The notes: generated by a model not told the origin, from the sequence alone. A DNA stretch of 64,000 nt from Bradyrhizobium liaoningense (GCF_018130955.1 NZ_JAFCJM010000014.1:62001-126000); one strand, 5' to 3'. Numbered from the stretch's first letter, positions 37,070 through 46,497 are shown. Translations and numbers: made by a program.

Positions 37070-37680
37070 CCTGAGGCCGTCGGATGCAGCAGCGGCCGAT
37101 AACCGGCAATGAACGCGCGAAGCGATGAGGGCGGCGTCAGCAGCATCGCCTTCCCCAAGATACGCGCATCGCCGTAGCCCGCCGGCGACCACAGCAGCGC
37201 CCTGCCCCGCACGATCAGAAAGCTCTCTTCACCCTGCTGCACCATCGCGCCATCGGGCAGTTCGGCTGATGGCATCGGCAGCGCGTGCAGACGCTTCTGG
37301 CCGCGGTCGAGACGTTCCCCATGCAACACCGCATCCATCGCCTTCGCGCTGATGCCGTTCACGCCATTGCCCTTCTCCCACGCGGCGCGAAAGCGTTTTG
37401 CGTCGTCGCGGCGGCAGAAGAAGCAGGGCCGATGTCCCGCCGCAAAGGCAGTCGCTTCGTCGAGGAAGAACAGCTCGGTCCAGCTCCGCCGCGCCATCAC
37501 CGGACGGCGCCAGCCGCGGAACTCGCAGAGGCAGGTGATCCAGGCCGGTGTCGACCAGCGCTTGGTCAACAGTGTCTTGGTCGCGGGATCGTGGATGATG
37601 CCGCGATTGCCGGTGAAGAGCCCGCGATGCGTTGTCGCAATGATGTCGCCGGTGGGGGTGACGCGGTTTTGGAGGGGCAT
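37066..37680 (-). CDS. Conserved hypothetical protein with CxxC motif
   Basis: This 204-residue protein starts at ATG 37680 with GGAGGGG upstream; the longer open frame is repeat sequence. Visible features are TGDIIATTHRGLFTGNRG, an aromatic-rich middle (SWTELFFLDEATAFAAGHRP) and a CFFCRRDD pair that may bind metal. I do not recognise its function. Similar proteins seem to be found as singletons in rhizobia. It is not linked to an operon. Confidence 0.65.
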   Translation of the reverse strand: MPLQNRVTPTGDIIATTHRGLFTGNRGIIHDPATKTLLTKRWSTPAWITCLCEFRGWRRPVMARRSWTELFFLDEATAFAAGHRPCFFCRRDDAKRFRAAWEKGNGVNGISAKAMDAVLHGERLDRGQKRLHALPMPSAELPDGAMVQQGEESFLIVRGRALLWSPAGYGDARILGKAMLLTPPSSLRAFIAGYRPLLHPTASG

Positions 37681-37690
37681 GTGCGGCTCT

Positions 37691-37828
37691 TCTCCTTCTC
37701 CCCGCTCGCGGGGAGAAGGTCGGGATGAGGGGGAGCCTCCACAAGGTCGGTGAGAGTTGGACGCGCGGAAGCTCCCCCTCACCCGCGCCTTCGGCGCGGC
37801 CTCTCCCCGCACGCGGGGAGAGGCGAAG
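37691..37828. repeat. Dispersed palindromic repeat (CTCTCCCCGC family, copy A)
   Basis: It begins TCTCCTTCTCCCCGCTCGCG and ends CCGCACGCGGGGAGAGGCGA. The inner pair GGGGGAGC...GCTCCCCCTC flanks a short centre with AGTTGGACGCG. A second copy of the same design lies at 44951-45103. Confidence 0.8.
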
Positions 37829-37834
37829 AAAAAA

Positions 37835-38353
37835 CTAACCCGCGCCGTCGCGGAGCGGCGGGTGGTAGGACAGCGCGGTGTCCCAGGGGAAGAATATCCA
37901 GGTGTCCTGCGACACCTCGGTGATGAAGGTGTCGACCAGCGGACGGCCCTTCGGCTTGGCGTAGACGGTGGCGAAATGCGCATCGGGCAGCATCTCGCGC
38001 ACCAGCTTGCCGGTCTTGCCGGTGTCGACGAGGTCGTCGACGATCAACAGTCCCTTGCCGGTGCCGCCGCCGAGCTTCATCGCTGCGTCGGAAATGCCTT
38101 TCAGGACCTGCAAATCGCCCTGCTTGTCGTGGTCGTAGCTGGCGATGCAGACGGTATCGATGATGCGCACCCCTAACTCGCGCGCCACGATCGCCGCAGG
38201 CACCAGGCCGCCGCGGGTGATTGCGATGACGGCGTGGAACGGGCCGACCTCGTTGAGCCGCCAAGTCAGCGCACGGCAATCGCGGTGGAACTGGTCCCAC
38301 GAGACCGGAAAGGCCTTGCCCGCCCGCTCCTGCGCACTCAATTCACCGTTCAT
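37835..38353 (-). CDS. gpt: Xanthine phosphoribosyltransferase
   Basis: This 172-residue type I phosphoribosyltransferase has the PRPP-binding loop [14 protein letters not shown] and the base-binding C-terminal segment DTWIFFPWD, fitting Gpt-type xanthine (guanine) phosphoribosyltransferase of purine salvage. It lies downstream of the CinA-like gene on the same strand. Confidence 0.92.
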   Translation of the reverse strand: MNGELSAQERAGKAFPVSWDQFHRDCRALTWRLNEVGPFHAVIAITRGGLVPAAIVARELGVRIIDTVCIASYDHDKQGDLQVLKGISDAAMKLGGGTGKGLLIVDDLVDTGKTGKLVREMLPDAHFATVYAKPKGRPLVDTFITEVSQDTWIFFPWDTALSYHPPLRDGAG

Positions 38354-38390
38354 CCTTGTCTCCTGCCACTGATCGTCCGGCAGCTTGGTG

Positions 38391-39128
38391 CTAGCGGCTA
38401 ATGTTCAATCCCGCCAGCATTTCCTTCACGGCGGCCATGGCGGCGGCGAGCTTCTCCGGATCGCGCGAACGCACCACCAGATTGGTGTTGGGCTTCGACT
38501 CCTCGTCCATGAAGGGGTAGCTGCCGATGATGGTGTCGGGATGGGCGGCGGCAATGGTCCGCAAGGGGCTGCCTATGTCGCCCTCGCGCGCGTTGGCGCG
38601 GACCGACTCGGAGAGCATGCGAACGCCGGACTTCAGCTTGGGCGAAACAATATCCATCATCGCCTGCATGATCGACGGCACGCCCGCCATCACGATGACA
38701 TTGCCGATCTTGAAACCAGGGGCGAGGATGGTCGCGCTCTGGATCAATTCGGCGCCGTCGGGGATACGGGCCATGCGCAGCCGCGCCTCGTTGAGGTCCT
38801 GCCCGCTCCAGCGCTCGCGGAAACGCGCGACCACTTCCGGGTGGTGGTCGATGCCGACGCCGAAGGCCTTGGCCACGCTGTCGGCGGTGATGTCGTCATG
38901 GGTCGGCCCGATGCCGCCTGTCGTGAAGACGTAGGTGTAGCGTTGCCGCAGTGCATTCAAGGCGGCGATGATGTCGTCCTCGTCGTCGGAGACGACCCGG
39001 ACTTCCTTCAGGTCGATGCCGATATTGGTCAGGTATTCGGCGATGAAACCGATATTCTTGTCCTTGGTCCGGCCCGACAGGATCTCGTCCCCGATAACCA
39101 GAATGCCCGCCGTGACGATCTCGCTCAT
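38391..39128 (-). CDS. CinA/MoaB-like molybdopterin-binding domain protein
   Basis: This 245-residue protein is the N-terminal (MoCF_biosynth) half of CinA without the C-terminal deamidase domain. Signature strings are [33 protein letters not shown] and [14 protein letters not shown]. Related stand-alone proteins act as nucleotide or ADP-ribose pyrophosphatases; the true substrate is unclear. The start MSEIV at 39128 has GAGG nine bases upstream; the earlier ATG at 39143 is too close to that site. Confidence 0.88.
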   Translation of the reverse strand: MSEIVTAGILVIGDEILSGRTKDKNIGFIAEYLTNIGIDLKEVRVVSDDEDDIIAALNALRQRYTYVFTTGGIGPTHDDITADSVAKAFGVGIDHHPEVVARFRERWSGQDLNEARLRMARIPDGAELIQSATILAPGFKIGNVIVMAGVPSIMQAMMDIVSPKLKSGVRMLSESVRANAREGDIGSPLRTIAAAHPDTIIGSYPFMDEESKPNTNLVVRSRDPEKLAAAMAAVKEMLAGLNISR

Positions 39129-39408
39129 AAACCCATTCCTCACCTGTGACGCCGACTTTGCCGAGGTAACGCGTTGAAGTCACGCGGTTTTGCTGCCGAA
39201 ATAAGCAGTCCTCAGCCATTTTTTCAGGCAAGCCGCTGACTATCCCCGTCAAATGCCGTCAGTCCATGCATATCGCGCTGGCCCGGCCCTTGCTACCACC
39301 CCAATAAGTCATGCACTCTCCCCGCATGGCCACAGGACGTTGCGGTCTTCACCAAGCCCTATGCGACCTGACCAATTGCGCAACGCCTGGGGAGAACAGT
39401 CGGGATCT

Positions 39409-40827
39409 ATGGCAGTCGCGTTCGATGAAATGAATATTCCCGGGGGGGACCTCCGTCCCGCCTATCAGGAGCTGGCACGCTGGCTCAAGGAGACGCCTCC
39501 CGAGGCGCTCGAATATCGCCGTCAGGAGGCGGAGCTCTTGTTCCGCCGCATCGGCATCACCTTCGCCGTCTATGGCGATGCGGAGGCGACCGAGCGGCTG
39601 ATCCCGTTCGACGTCATCCCGCGCATCATGTCCGGCAAGGAATGGGCGCTGCTGGAAAAGGGGCTGAAGCAGCGGGTCCGCGCGCTCAACATGTTCCTGC
39701 GCGACATCTATCACGGTCGCGAGGTGCTGCGGGCCGAGATCGTGCCCGACGACCTGATCTTCCAGAACCCGGTGTTCCGGCCTGAGATGAACGGCCAGCA
39801 GGTGCCGCACGACGTCTATGTCCACATCGCCGGCATCGACATCGTCCGGGTCGACGCCAACGACTTCATCGTGCTCGAGGACAATGCGCGTACGCCATCC
39901 GGCGTGTCCTACATGCTGGAAAACCGCGAGATCATGATGCGGCTGTTTCCGGATCTCTTCGCCCGCCACAAGGTGGCGCCGGTCGAGCGCTATCCGGACG
40001 AGCTGCTCGCGGCGCTTCGCTCCGTCGCGCCGCTGAGTGCGTCGGCCGAGCCGACGGTCGCGCTGCTGACCCCCGGCGTCTACAACTCCGCCTATTACGA
40101 GCATTCCTTCCTCGCCGACAAGCTCGGCATCGAGCTCGTCGAGGGCCGCGACCTCATCGTCAAGAACAACGAAGTGTTCATGCGCACGACGGAGGGGTTG
40201 AAACGGGTCGACGTGATCTATCGCCGCGTCGACGACGATTTCCTCGATCCCCTCACCTTCCGTCCCGATTCCGTGCTCGGCGTGCCCGGCCTGATGTCGG
40301 CCTATGCGGCCGGCAACATCACGCTCGCCAACGCAGTCGGCACCGGCATCGCCGACGACAAGGCGATCTACTCCTACATGCCCGACATCGTGAAATTCTA
40401 TCTCGGCGAGGAGCCGATCCTGAAGAACGTGCCGACCTGGCGCTGCCGCGAGCCGAAGGATCTCGCTTACGTGCTCGACAATCTCGGCGAGCTCGTCGTG
40501 AAGGAAGTGCACGGCTCCGGCGGCTACGGCATGCTGATCGGACCCGCCGCGACCAAGGCGACGATCGAGGCCTTCCGCGAGAAGCTGAAGCGCGAGCCCG
40601 AAGGGTTCATCGCCCAGCCGACGCTGGCGCTCTCGACCTGCCCGACCTGCACGGCTGCGGGCCTTGCCCCGCGCCATGTCGATCTTCGCCCCTTCGTGCT
40701 CACGGGCAGCAAGCGCACGACCATCGTGCCGGGCGGACTGACCCGTGTTGCGCTGAAGGAAGGCTCGCTCGTGGTGAATTCGAGCCAGGGCGGCGGCACC
40801 AAAGACACCTGGATTTTGGACGAGTAG
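39409..40827 (+). CDS. Circularly permuted ATP-grasp protein (COG2308)
   Basis: This 472-residue product belongs to the circularly permuted type 2 ATP-grasp group: YVHIAGIDIVRVDANDFIVL, LEDNARTPSGVSYMLENR, ELVVKEVHGSGGYGMLIGP and the end VNSSQGGGTKDTWIL. ATP-grasp enzymes join a carboxylate to an amine or thiol. The start MAVAFDEMNIPGG at 39409 is chosen because it matches the usual N-terminus; ATG 39361 is an alternative. The alpha-E gene follows after four bases. This is gene 1 of the Anbu module. Confidence 0.93.
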   Translation: MAVAFDEMNIPGGDLRPAYQELARWLKETPPEALEYRRQEAELLFRRIGITFAVYGDAEATERLIPFDVIPRIMSGKEWALLEKGLKQRVRALNMFLRDIYHGREVLRAEIVPDDLIFQNPVFRPEMNGQQVPHDVYVHIAGIDIVRVDANDFIVLEDNARTPSGVSYMLENREIMMRLFPDLFARHKVAPVERYPDELLAALRSVAPLSASAEPTVALLTPGVYNSAYYEHSFLADKLGIELVEGRDLIVKNNEVFMRTTEGLKRVDVIYRRVDDDFLDPLTFRPDSVLGVPGLMSAYAAGNITLANAVGTGIADDKAIYSYMPDIVKFYLGEEPILKNVPTWRCREPKDLAYVLDNLGELVVKEVHGSGGYGMLIGPAATKATIEAFREKLKREPEGFIAQPTLALSTCPTCTAAGLAPRHVDLRPFVLTGSKRTTIVPGGLTRVALKEGSLVVNSSQGGGTKDTWILDE

Positions 40828-40831
40828 AGAG

Positions 40832-41776
40832 ATGCTGTCGCGTACCGCCGAAAACCTCTACTGGCTCGCCCGCTACGTCGAACGCGCGGAATATCTTGCG
40901 CGCACCATCGATGCGACCCTGCGTGTCACAGCCCTGCCCGCCGCCTATATCGGCAAGACCAACGAATGGGACTCGGCGCTGCTTACCGCCGGCGTCGCCG
41001 CGAGCTTCTATCAGCAGTACGAGGAAGCCAACGAGAACAATGTCGTCGACTACCTCTCCTTCTCGCAAAGCAATCCGTCCTCGATCAGGAACTGCATCGA
41101 GGCGGCGCGGCTGAACTCGCGTTCGGTGCGCACCGCGCTGACCAGCGAGATGTGGGACACCATCAACTCGGCCTGGATCGAGTTGCAGGAGGTCTGGAGC
41201 AAGGGCACCTCGACGCGCGAGGACCTGGCGAAGTTCTTGCGCTTCGTGCAGGAGACCTCGCTGCGCTTCGACGGCTCGGCCTACCGGACCATGCTGCGCA
41301 ACGACGCCTACTGGTTCTCGCGCCTCGGCCTGCATCTGGAGCGCGCCGACAACACCGCACGCATCCTCGACGTGAAGTATCACGTGCTGCTGCCGGAAGA
41401 GGAGCACGTCGGCGGTCCGCTCGACTTCTATCAGTGGAGCTCGATCCTGCGTTCGGTGTCGGCGCTGACAGCCTATCACTGGGTCTATCGCGAGACGCTG
41501 AAACCGTGGCTGGTCGCGGATCTGCTCATCCTCAACGGCACGCTGCCGCGCTCGCTGGCGAGCTGCTACGACAATCTCGTGCGCAATCTCGACCAGATCG
41601 GCGTCGCCTATGGCCGCCAGGGCCCGGCCCAGCGCCACGCCCGCGGCATCCGCAACCGGCTGGAACACTCCAACATGAACGACATTTTCCAGCATGGCGT
41701 GCATGAATTCATTCAGGAATTCATCGCCGACAATTCCAGGCTGGGCGAAATCATCACGAAGCAGTATTTGATCTGA
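40832..41776 (+). CDS. Alpha-E domain protein (COG2307)
   Basis: This 314-residue all-helical protein opens MLSRTAENLYWLARYVERAE, the standard start of the alpha-E (DUF403) family, and has FSRLGLHLERADNTARILDVKY. Alpha-E proteins almost always accompany the permuted ATP-grasp protein and may be its partner in ligation. The gene is four bases from the ATP-grasp stop. Their biochemical role has not been settled. Confidence 0.94.
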   Translation: MLSRTAENLYWLARYVERAEYLARTIDATLRVTALPAAYIGKTNEWDSALLTAGVAASFYQQYEEANENNVVDYLSFSQSNPSSIRNCIEAARLNSRSVRTALTSEMWDTINSAWIELQEVWSKGTSTREDLAKFLRFVQETSLRFDGSAYRTMLRNDAYWFSRLGLHLERADNTARILDVKYHVLLPEEEHVGGPLDFYQWSSILRSVSALTAYHWVYRETLKPWLVADLLILNGTLPRSLASCYDNLVRNLDQIGVAYGRQGPAQRHARGIRNRLEHSNMNDIFQHGVHEFIQEFIADNSRLGEIITKQYLI

Positions 41777-41782
41777 CACCCT

Positions 41783-41860
41783 GTCATTCCGGGGCGCCCG
41801 CAGGGCGAACCCGGAATCTCGAGATTCCGGGTTCGATGCTTCGCATCGCCCCGGAATGAC
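41783..41860. repeat. Dispersed palindrome, GTCATTCCGGGG family, short subtype (copy 4)
   Basis: Outer ends are GTCATTCCGGGGCG and CGCCCCGGAATGAC, but the centre is the AACCCGGAATCTC / GAGATTCCGGGTT variant with almost no spacer (CTCGAG). It lies between the alpha-E and transglutaminase genes. Confidence 0.9.
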
Positions 41861-41884
41861 GATGCAAGAAACAACCGGTCCACC

Positions 41885-42727
41885 ATGCGCCTGCGAATCC
41901 AGCACACCACGACCTATCGCTACGAGCCGGCGGCCACCAGCGTGATCCAGATCCTGCGCATGACGCCCGGCAGCCATGACGGGCAATATGTGGCGGAATG
42001 GCAGATCGACGTTTCGACCGACACCAAGCTCGACATGCACGAGGACGCGTTCGGCAACGTCACGCATGTGCTGTCCTGCGGACCGGTCAGCGACATCAAG
42101 ATCATCGCCGAGGGCCTGATCGAAACCCATGACACCGGCGGCGTGCTGCGCGGGACCGACGAGCGGTTTCCGGCCGGGATGTTCCTGCGCGCGACCGACC
42201 TCACCGGCGTCAACCCGGCGATGGCGGCGTTCGCGAAAAGCCTGCGCGCCGAGGCCGAGAGCGACACGCTCGGCTTCCTGCATTCGCTGATGTCGCAGGT
42301 CAGCGAGCACATGACGTTCGACGAGGACCCGACCCATAGCGGCACCTCGGCGGCGGAGGCGTTCACGCTCAAGCGCGGCGTCTGCCAGGACTATGCGCAT
42401 ATCTTCATCGCCTGCGCGCGCAGCGCAGGCGTGCCGGCGCGCTTCGTCTCCGGTCACTTCCTGCGCTCCGACGGCGCGGTTCACCAGGATGCCGGTCACG
42501 CCTGGGCGGAGGCCTTTGTGCCGGATCTCGGCTGGGTCGGCTTCGATCCCGCCAATTGTCTCTGCTCGACCGACGCCCATGTTCGCGTCGCGATCGGGCT
42601 CGATTATCTCGGTGCGGCCCCCGTGCGCGGCACCCGTTATGGCGGGGGTGCGGAGACGCTGACGGTGGTGGTCAGGGTCGATCAGGCCGGGCGTTCCGGA
42701 CAGTCGCAATCGCAATGGCAGCGGTGA
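41885..42727 (+). CDS. Transglutaminase-like family protein (COG1305)
   Basis: This 280-residue protein has an N-terminal beta domain of the bacterial transglutaminase type (RIQHTTTYRYEPAATSV) and a cysteine-protease fold with Cys167 in KRGVCQDYAHIF, His205 in DAGHAWAEAF and Asp221 in GFDPANC. It may act as a peptidase, amidase or crosslinking enzyme. It belongs to the Anbu module by position and by known co-occurrence. There is no signal peptide. Confidence 0.93.
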   Translation: MRLRIQHTTTYRYEPAATSVIQILRMTPGSHDGQYVAEWQIDVSTDTKLDMHEDAFGNVTHVLSCGPVSDIKIIAEGLIETHDTGGVLRGTDERFPAGMFLRATDLTGVNPAMAAFAKSLRAEAESDTLGFLHSLMSQVSEHMTFDEDPTHSGTSAAEAFTLKRGVCQDYAHIFIACARSAGVPARFVSGHFLRSDGAVHQDAGHAWAEAFVPDLGWVGFDPANCLCSTDAHVRVAIGLDYLGAAPVRGTRYGGGAETLTVVVRVDQAGRSGQSQSQWQR

Positions 42728-42737
42728 CCGTTTTCCC

Positions 42738-42829
42738 GTCATTCCGGGGCGCGCCTAGCGCGAACCCGGAATCTCGCGCCACAATCTCCAGATTCCGGGT
42801 TCGATGCTATCGCATCGCCCCGGAATGAC
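42738..42829. repeat. Dispersed palindrome, GTCATTCCGGGG family, AACCC subtype (copy 5)
   Basis: Ends GTCATTCCGGGGCGCG and CCCCGGAATGAC, with centre AACCCGGAATCTCG / CAGATTCCGGGTT. It matches the subtype of copy 4 and lies between the transglutaminase and the convergent Sel1-repeat gene. Confidence 0.9.
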
Positions 42830-42838
42830 GACGATAAG

Positions 42839-43249
42839 CTAATACTCGCAATTCCTGTAGTCCGACGCCTCGCAGGCCTGCATCATCGCGCGTGCCTGCG
42901 ACAGGTCGTCCGGCGTCATGGTCGCCGACACCGTCTTCAGCTCCGCCTTGGCCTTTGTGTCGCCGCGGGACGCAGCCAGGGTCAGCCACATGAAGGCATG
43001 GGCAGAACTCCTCGCCACACCCTGTCCGCGCTGATACATCGAGCCCAGCATCATCTGCGCCTTGGTGTTGCCGGCCTTCGCCATGCCGCGGAACACGTGG
43101 ATCGCCGGCACGTAATCGCCGCGGTTATAGGCGGCCATGCCGTCCTCCCAGGGACCGGCGAACGCCGCGCCGCCGATCATGCCAAGAGTCACGACAAGAG
43201 TCATGCCAAGGGCCGCCGCAACCAGGCTGCCGAGCACCAGTCTTCTCAT
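42839..43249 (-). CDS. Exported Sel1-repeat (SLR) protein
   Basis: This 136-residue protein begins with a signal peptide (MRRLVLGSLVAAALGMTLV... ending AAFA). It has a TPR-like unit AYNRGDYVPAIHVFRGMAKAG and a Sel1 repeat AQMMLGSMYQRGQGVARSSA, then a short Cys-containing tail (QACEASDYRNCEY). GAGGAGG precedes ATG 43249. It is read against the Anbu module genes and interrupts their run; whether it is functionally connected is unknown. Confidence 0.8.
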   Translation of the reverse strand: MRRLVLGSLVAAALGMTLVVTLGMIGGAAFAGPWEDGMAAYNRGDYVPAIHVFRGMAKAGNTKAQMMLGSMYQRGQGVARSSAHAFMWLTLAASRGDTKAKAELKTVSATMTPDDLSQARAMMQACEASDYRNCEY

Positions 43250-43406
43250 TCCCCGCCCTCCTCTGCCGGGTCGATTTCTAGCCGTTTGATACGGCACCCG
43301 CCAAGGAAAGGTTTCAGCGTGCCCCTTTGGGGGAAATGGGGTTGGAGCCGTCCATGAAATTGGCTAGTAATTTCCGCGTTCAAGATGGTGCGTTCGGGGA
43401 CTGGAA

Positions 43407-44165
43407 ATGACCTATTGCTGCGGAATCCTGGTTCGGGAAGGCCTCGTCATGATCGCCGACACCCGGACCAATGCCGGCCTCGATAACGTTTCGACCTTCC
43501 GCAAGCTGCACATCTTCTCAAAACCCGGCGATCGCATCATGGCAATCGCCAGCGCCGGCAATCTCGCGATCAGCCAGTCGGTGCTGTCGACGCTGACCGA
43601 GGGTCTGGAAGATCCGGACACCGGCGAGATAGAGACCTTGATGAACGCGCCGACCATGTTCCAGGCGGCGCAGCGCATCGGCCGCGCCATCCGCGCCGTG
43701 CATTCGACCGAAGCGGCGGCGCTGAAGGCCGAGGACATCAATTTCGACGTCTCCTTCCTGTTCGGCGGCCAGATCAAGGGCTCGCGGATGCGCCTGTTCA
43801 TGGTCTATCCGGCCGGCAATTTTATCGAATGCACCACGGATACGCCTTACCTCCAGATCGGCGAGCACAAATACGGCAAGCCCGTGCTCGACCGCGCCAT
43901 GCACTATGACATCGAGCTCTATGAGGCGCTGAAGACGAGCCTGATCTCGATGGACTCGACCATGCGCTCCAATCTCGGCGTCGGACTGCCGATCGACGTG
44001 CTGGTCGTCCGTCCGGACGTATGCGATGCCGACCTCAATCATCGCATCGAAGCGGGCGAGCCCTATTTCCACGATTTGCGCTCGCGCTGGTCGGCGGCGC
44101 TGCGCGCGGCACATCAGAACATCCCGCGGCCGCCCTACAAGAACGAAAAAGACTCCAAAACCTGA
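43407..44165 (+). CDS. Anbu proteasome-like peptidase (COG3484)
   Basis: This 252-residue Ntn-hydrolase is the bacterial Anbu (ancestral beta subunit) type. After Met removal Thr2 becomes the N-terminal nucleophile (MTYCCGILV), with Asp18 and Lys33 (FRKLHIF) placed as in HslV and proteasome beta subunits. There is no HslU-type ATPase nearby. The ATP-grasp, alpha-E and transglutaminase genes upstream are its classical neighbours. An SDR gene follows after 22 bases. Substrates are unknown; it likely self-assembles into rings. Confidence 0.93.
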   Translation: MTYCCGILVREGLVMIADTRTNAGLDNVSTFRKLHIFSKPGDRIMAIASAGNLAISQSVLSTLTEGLEDPDTGEIETLMNAPTMFQAAQRIGRAIRAVHSTEAAALKAEDINFDVSFLFGGQIKGSRMRLFMVYPAGNFIECTTDTPYLQIGEHKYGKPVLDRAMHYDIELYEALKTSLISMDSTMRSNLGVGLPIDVLVVRPDVCDADLNHRIEAGEPYFHDLRSRWSAALRAAHQNIPRPPYKNEKDSKT

Positions 44166-44187
44166 CAAACAGAAAAGGCAGGAAACG

Positions 44188-44946
44188 ATGAGTGAAGCAA
44201 AGAAGATCGCAGTGGTGACGGGCGCCGGCACGGGTGTCGGGCGCGCGGCCGCGCTGGCGCTGATGGATGCCGGCTTCACGGTGGTGCTCACGGGACGGCG
44301 GCTCGACAAGCTGGAAGAGACCGCAAAGCTCGGCCCAGCCGGAAAAAGCCTTTGCGTGTCCGCCGACATGACCAACGCCGACTCGATCGCCGCGCTGTTT
44401 GCCAAGGTGAAGGACAGCTACGGCCGGCTGGACGTGCTGTTCAACAACGCCGGCATGGGCGCGCCGCCGGTGAATTTCGAGGATCTCACGCTCGAGCAGT
44501 GGCAGGCGGTAGTGAACACCAACCTCACCGGCCCGTTCCTGTGCACCCAGCACGCCTTCCGCATCATGAAGGACCAGTCGCCGCGCGGCGGCCGCATCAT
44601 CAACAACGGCTCGATCTCGGCGCATGCGCCGCGGCCGTTCTCGGCGGCCTACACCTCGACCAAGCACGCCATCACCGGCCTGACCCGTGCCAGCAATCTC
44701 GACGGCCGCGCCTATGACATCGCGGTCGGCCAGGTCGACATCGGCAACGCGGCGACCCCGATGACCGACCGCATGGTCGCCGGCCCCGGCGTGATGCAGC
44801 CCGACGGCACGATGAAGCACGAGCCGCGCATGGACGCGAAAGCCGTCGGCGATGCCGTGGCCTACATGGCCGGCCTGCCGCTGGACGCCAACGTGCTGTT
44901 CATGACGGTCATGGCGACGAAGATGCCGTTCGTGGGTCGGGGCTGA
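44188..44946 (+). CDS. Short-chain dehydrogenase/reductase
   Basis: This 252-residue classical SDR has cofactor motif [13 protein letters not shown] (residues 10-22), the NNAG motif in LFNNAGMG, and YTSTKHA (Tyr/Lys pair) after Ser in [19 protein letters not shown] lies before the ATG. It follows the Anbu gene closely and could be transcribed with it; the chemistry linking them is not evident. Confidence 0.92.
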   Translation: MSEAKKIAVVTGAGTGVGRAAALALMDAGFTVVLTGRRLDKLEETAKLGPAGKSLCVSADMTNADSIAALFAKVKDSYGRLDVLFNNAGMGAPPVNFEDLTLEQWQAVVNTNLTGPFLCTQHAFRIMKDQSPRGGRIINNGSISAHAPRPFSAAYTSTKHAITGLTRASNLDGRAYDIAVGQVDIGNAATPMTDRMVAGPGVMQPDGTMKHEPRMDAKAVGDAVAYMAGLPLDANVLFMTVMATKMPFVGRG

Positions 44947-44950
44947 GCTC

Positions 44951-45103
44951 TCTCCTTCCCCTCTCCCCGCTTGCGGGGAGAGGGTTGGGGTGAGGGGAAG
45001 TCTCCACAGGGACGGTAACAGTTGGACTCGCGGAGAGTCCCCCTCACCCGCATCGCATCTTCGATGCGATGCGACCTCTCCCCGCAAGCGGGGCGAGGTG
45101 AAG
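44951..45103. repeat. Dispersed palindromic repeat (CTCTCCCCGC family, copy B)
   Basis: Ends TCTCCTTCCCCTCTCCCCGC and CTCTCCCCGCAAGCGGGGCG. The centre (AGTCTCCACAGGGACGG, AGTTGGACTCGCGGAGAG) follows copy A. A variable hairpin CATCGCATCTTCGATGCGATG sits near the right end. Confidence 0.8.
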
Positions 45104-45110
45104 AAATGCC

Positions 45111-46331
45111 CTACTCCAGCCGCTCCACCTTGCGCAGGCTCGGAAACAGCTTCATCCACAGCAGCGCCACCGCGATGGTGCCGATGCCGCCGAGCACCGC
45201 GGCCGGCATCGCGCCGAACAGCGCGGCGGTCAGCCCGCTCTCGAACTGGCCGAGCTGGTTCGAGGCGTTGATGAAGAGGAAATTCACCGCGCCGACGCGG
45301 CCGCGCATCTCGTCGGGGGTGGCGAGCTGCACCAGCGAGAAGCGGATCACGACGCTGATCGTATCGGCAGCACCGAGGATCGCGAGCGAGGCCACCGACA
45401 GCCACATCCAGTGCGACAGCGCGAACACCACAGTGGCGATGCCGAACACGATCACGGCCTGGAACATCCGCATGCCGACGCGCCGGTTGATGGCGTGCCG
45501 CGCCAGCACCATGGTCATGACCAGCGCGCCGACCGCGGGCGCGGCGCGCAGGACGCCGAGCCCCATCGGCCCGGTCTGAAGGATGTCGCGGGCATAGATC
45601 GGCAGCAGCGCCGTGACGCCGCCGAGCAGCACCGCGAACAGGTCGAGCGAGATGGTGCCGAGGATCGCCGGGTTGGAGTGGATGAAGCGCACGCCGGCAT
45701 AGATGTCGTCGTCCGCCGCCGCCTTGGCGATCGCCTGCGGCCGTGGCCGGATCACACCGGTGAAGATCATGCCGAGAATCCAGAACAGCACCATGATGCC
45801 ATAGGCGAAGTGCGGCGCGATCGCGTAGGCGAAGCCGCCGAGCGCAGGCCCCGTGATGGTCGCGATCTGCGCCGCGCCGCTGGAGACCGCGGTCGCGCGC
45901 TGCAGCGAGCCCTCCGGGGCGATCAGCGGCAGCAGCGCCGCGGTGGTCGGGCTCTCGAACGCGCCGGCAATGCCGAGCACGAAGGTCGCGACAAAGATCT
46001 GCACCTCGCCGACCGCACCGTAATAGGTGCTGACCGCGAGGTAGAGCGCGGTGGCGGCTTCGGCCAACTGGCAGAGCTGGACCACGCGCTTGCGCTCGTA
46101 GCGGTCGGCGGCGTGACCGGCGACGAACACCAGCAGCGCTGTGGGGAGGAACTGCACCAGCCCGACCATGCCGAGCGCAAAAGCGCTGCCGGTGAGGTCG
46201 TAGATCTGCCAGCCGATCGCGACCGCCGCGATCTGGCTGGAAAAGCGCGACAGGCTGCGCGAGAGCAGGAAGAACAGGAAGGCCCGGTGCTTGAGGAGTG
46301 CGCCGGCGCTGACCGGCGGTTTCGCGGACAT
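45111..46331 (-). CDS. MFS transporter (EntS/MFS_3-like)
   Basis: This 406-residue protein has 12 hydrophobic spans, the segment VAIGWQIYDLTGSAFALG and the loop VAGHAADRYERKRVVQ of the MFS_3 group, which includes enterobactin exporter EntS. The start MSAKPPVS at 46331 is preferred; an ATG at 46388 adds an unlikely polar tail. It probably exports a small molecule, but the substrate is unknown. Confidence 0.87.
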   Translation of the reverse strand: MSAKPPVSAGALLKHRAFLFFLLSRSLSRFSSQIAAVAIGWQIYDLTGSAFALGMVGLVQFLPTALLVFVAGHAADRYERKRVVQLCQLAEAATALYLAVSTYYGAVGEVQIFVATFVLGIAGAFESPTTAALLPLIAPEGSLQRATAVSSGAAQIATITGPALGGFAYAIAPHFAYGIMVLFWILGMIFTGVIRPRPQAIAKAAADDDIYAGVRFIHSNPAILGTISLDLFAVLLGGVTALLPIYARDILQTGPMGLGVLRAAPAVGALVMTMVLARHAINRRVGMRMFQAVIVFGIATVVFALSHWMWLSVASLAILGAADTISVVIRFSLVQLATPDEMRGRVGAVNFLFINASNQLGQFESGLTAALFGAMPAAVLGGIGTIAVALLWMKLFPSLRKVERLE

Positions 46332-46497
46332 CGACTGCTCTTGGCTGTTGCTTGGGGGCCTGGTGCGGCCCGAAAGGGTCGAAATCATCGCGTGACTGAG
46401 CCGGCCGCGGTTGTCAACAACTGGGGGACCAGCCCCGCGCGCGGCATTGCGTTTGCAACGCGCTCACTGCCATAATCATTGAGGGATTGGGGACATC

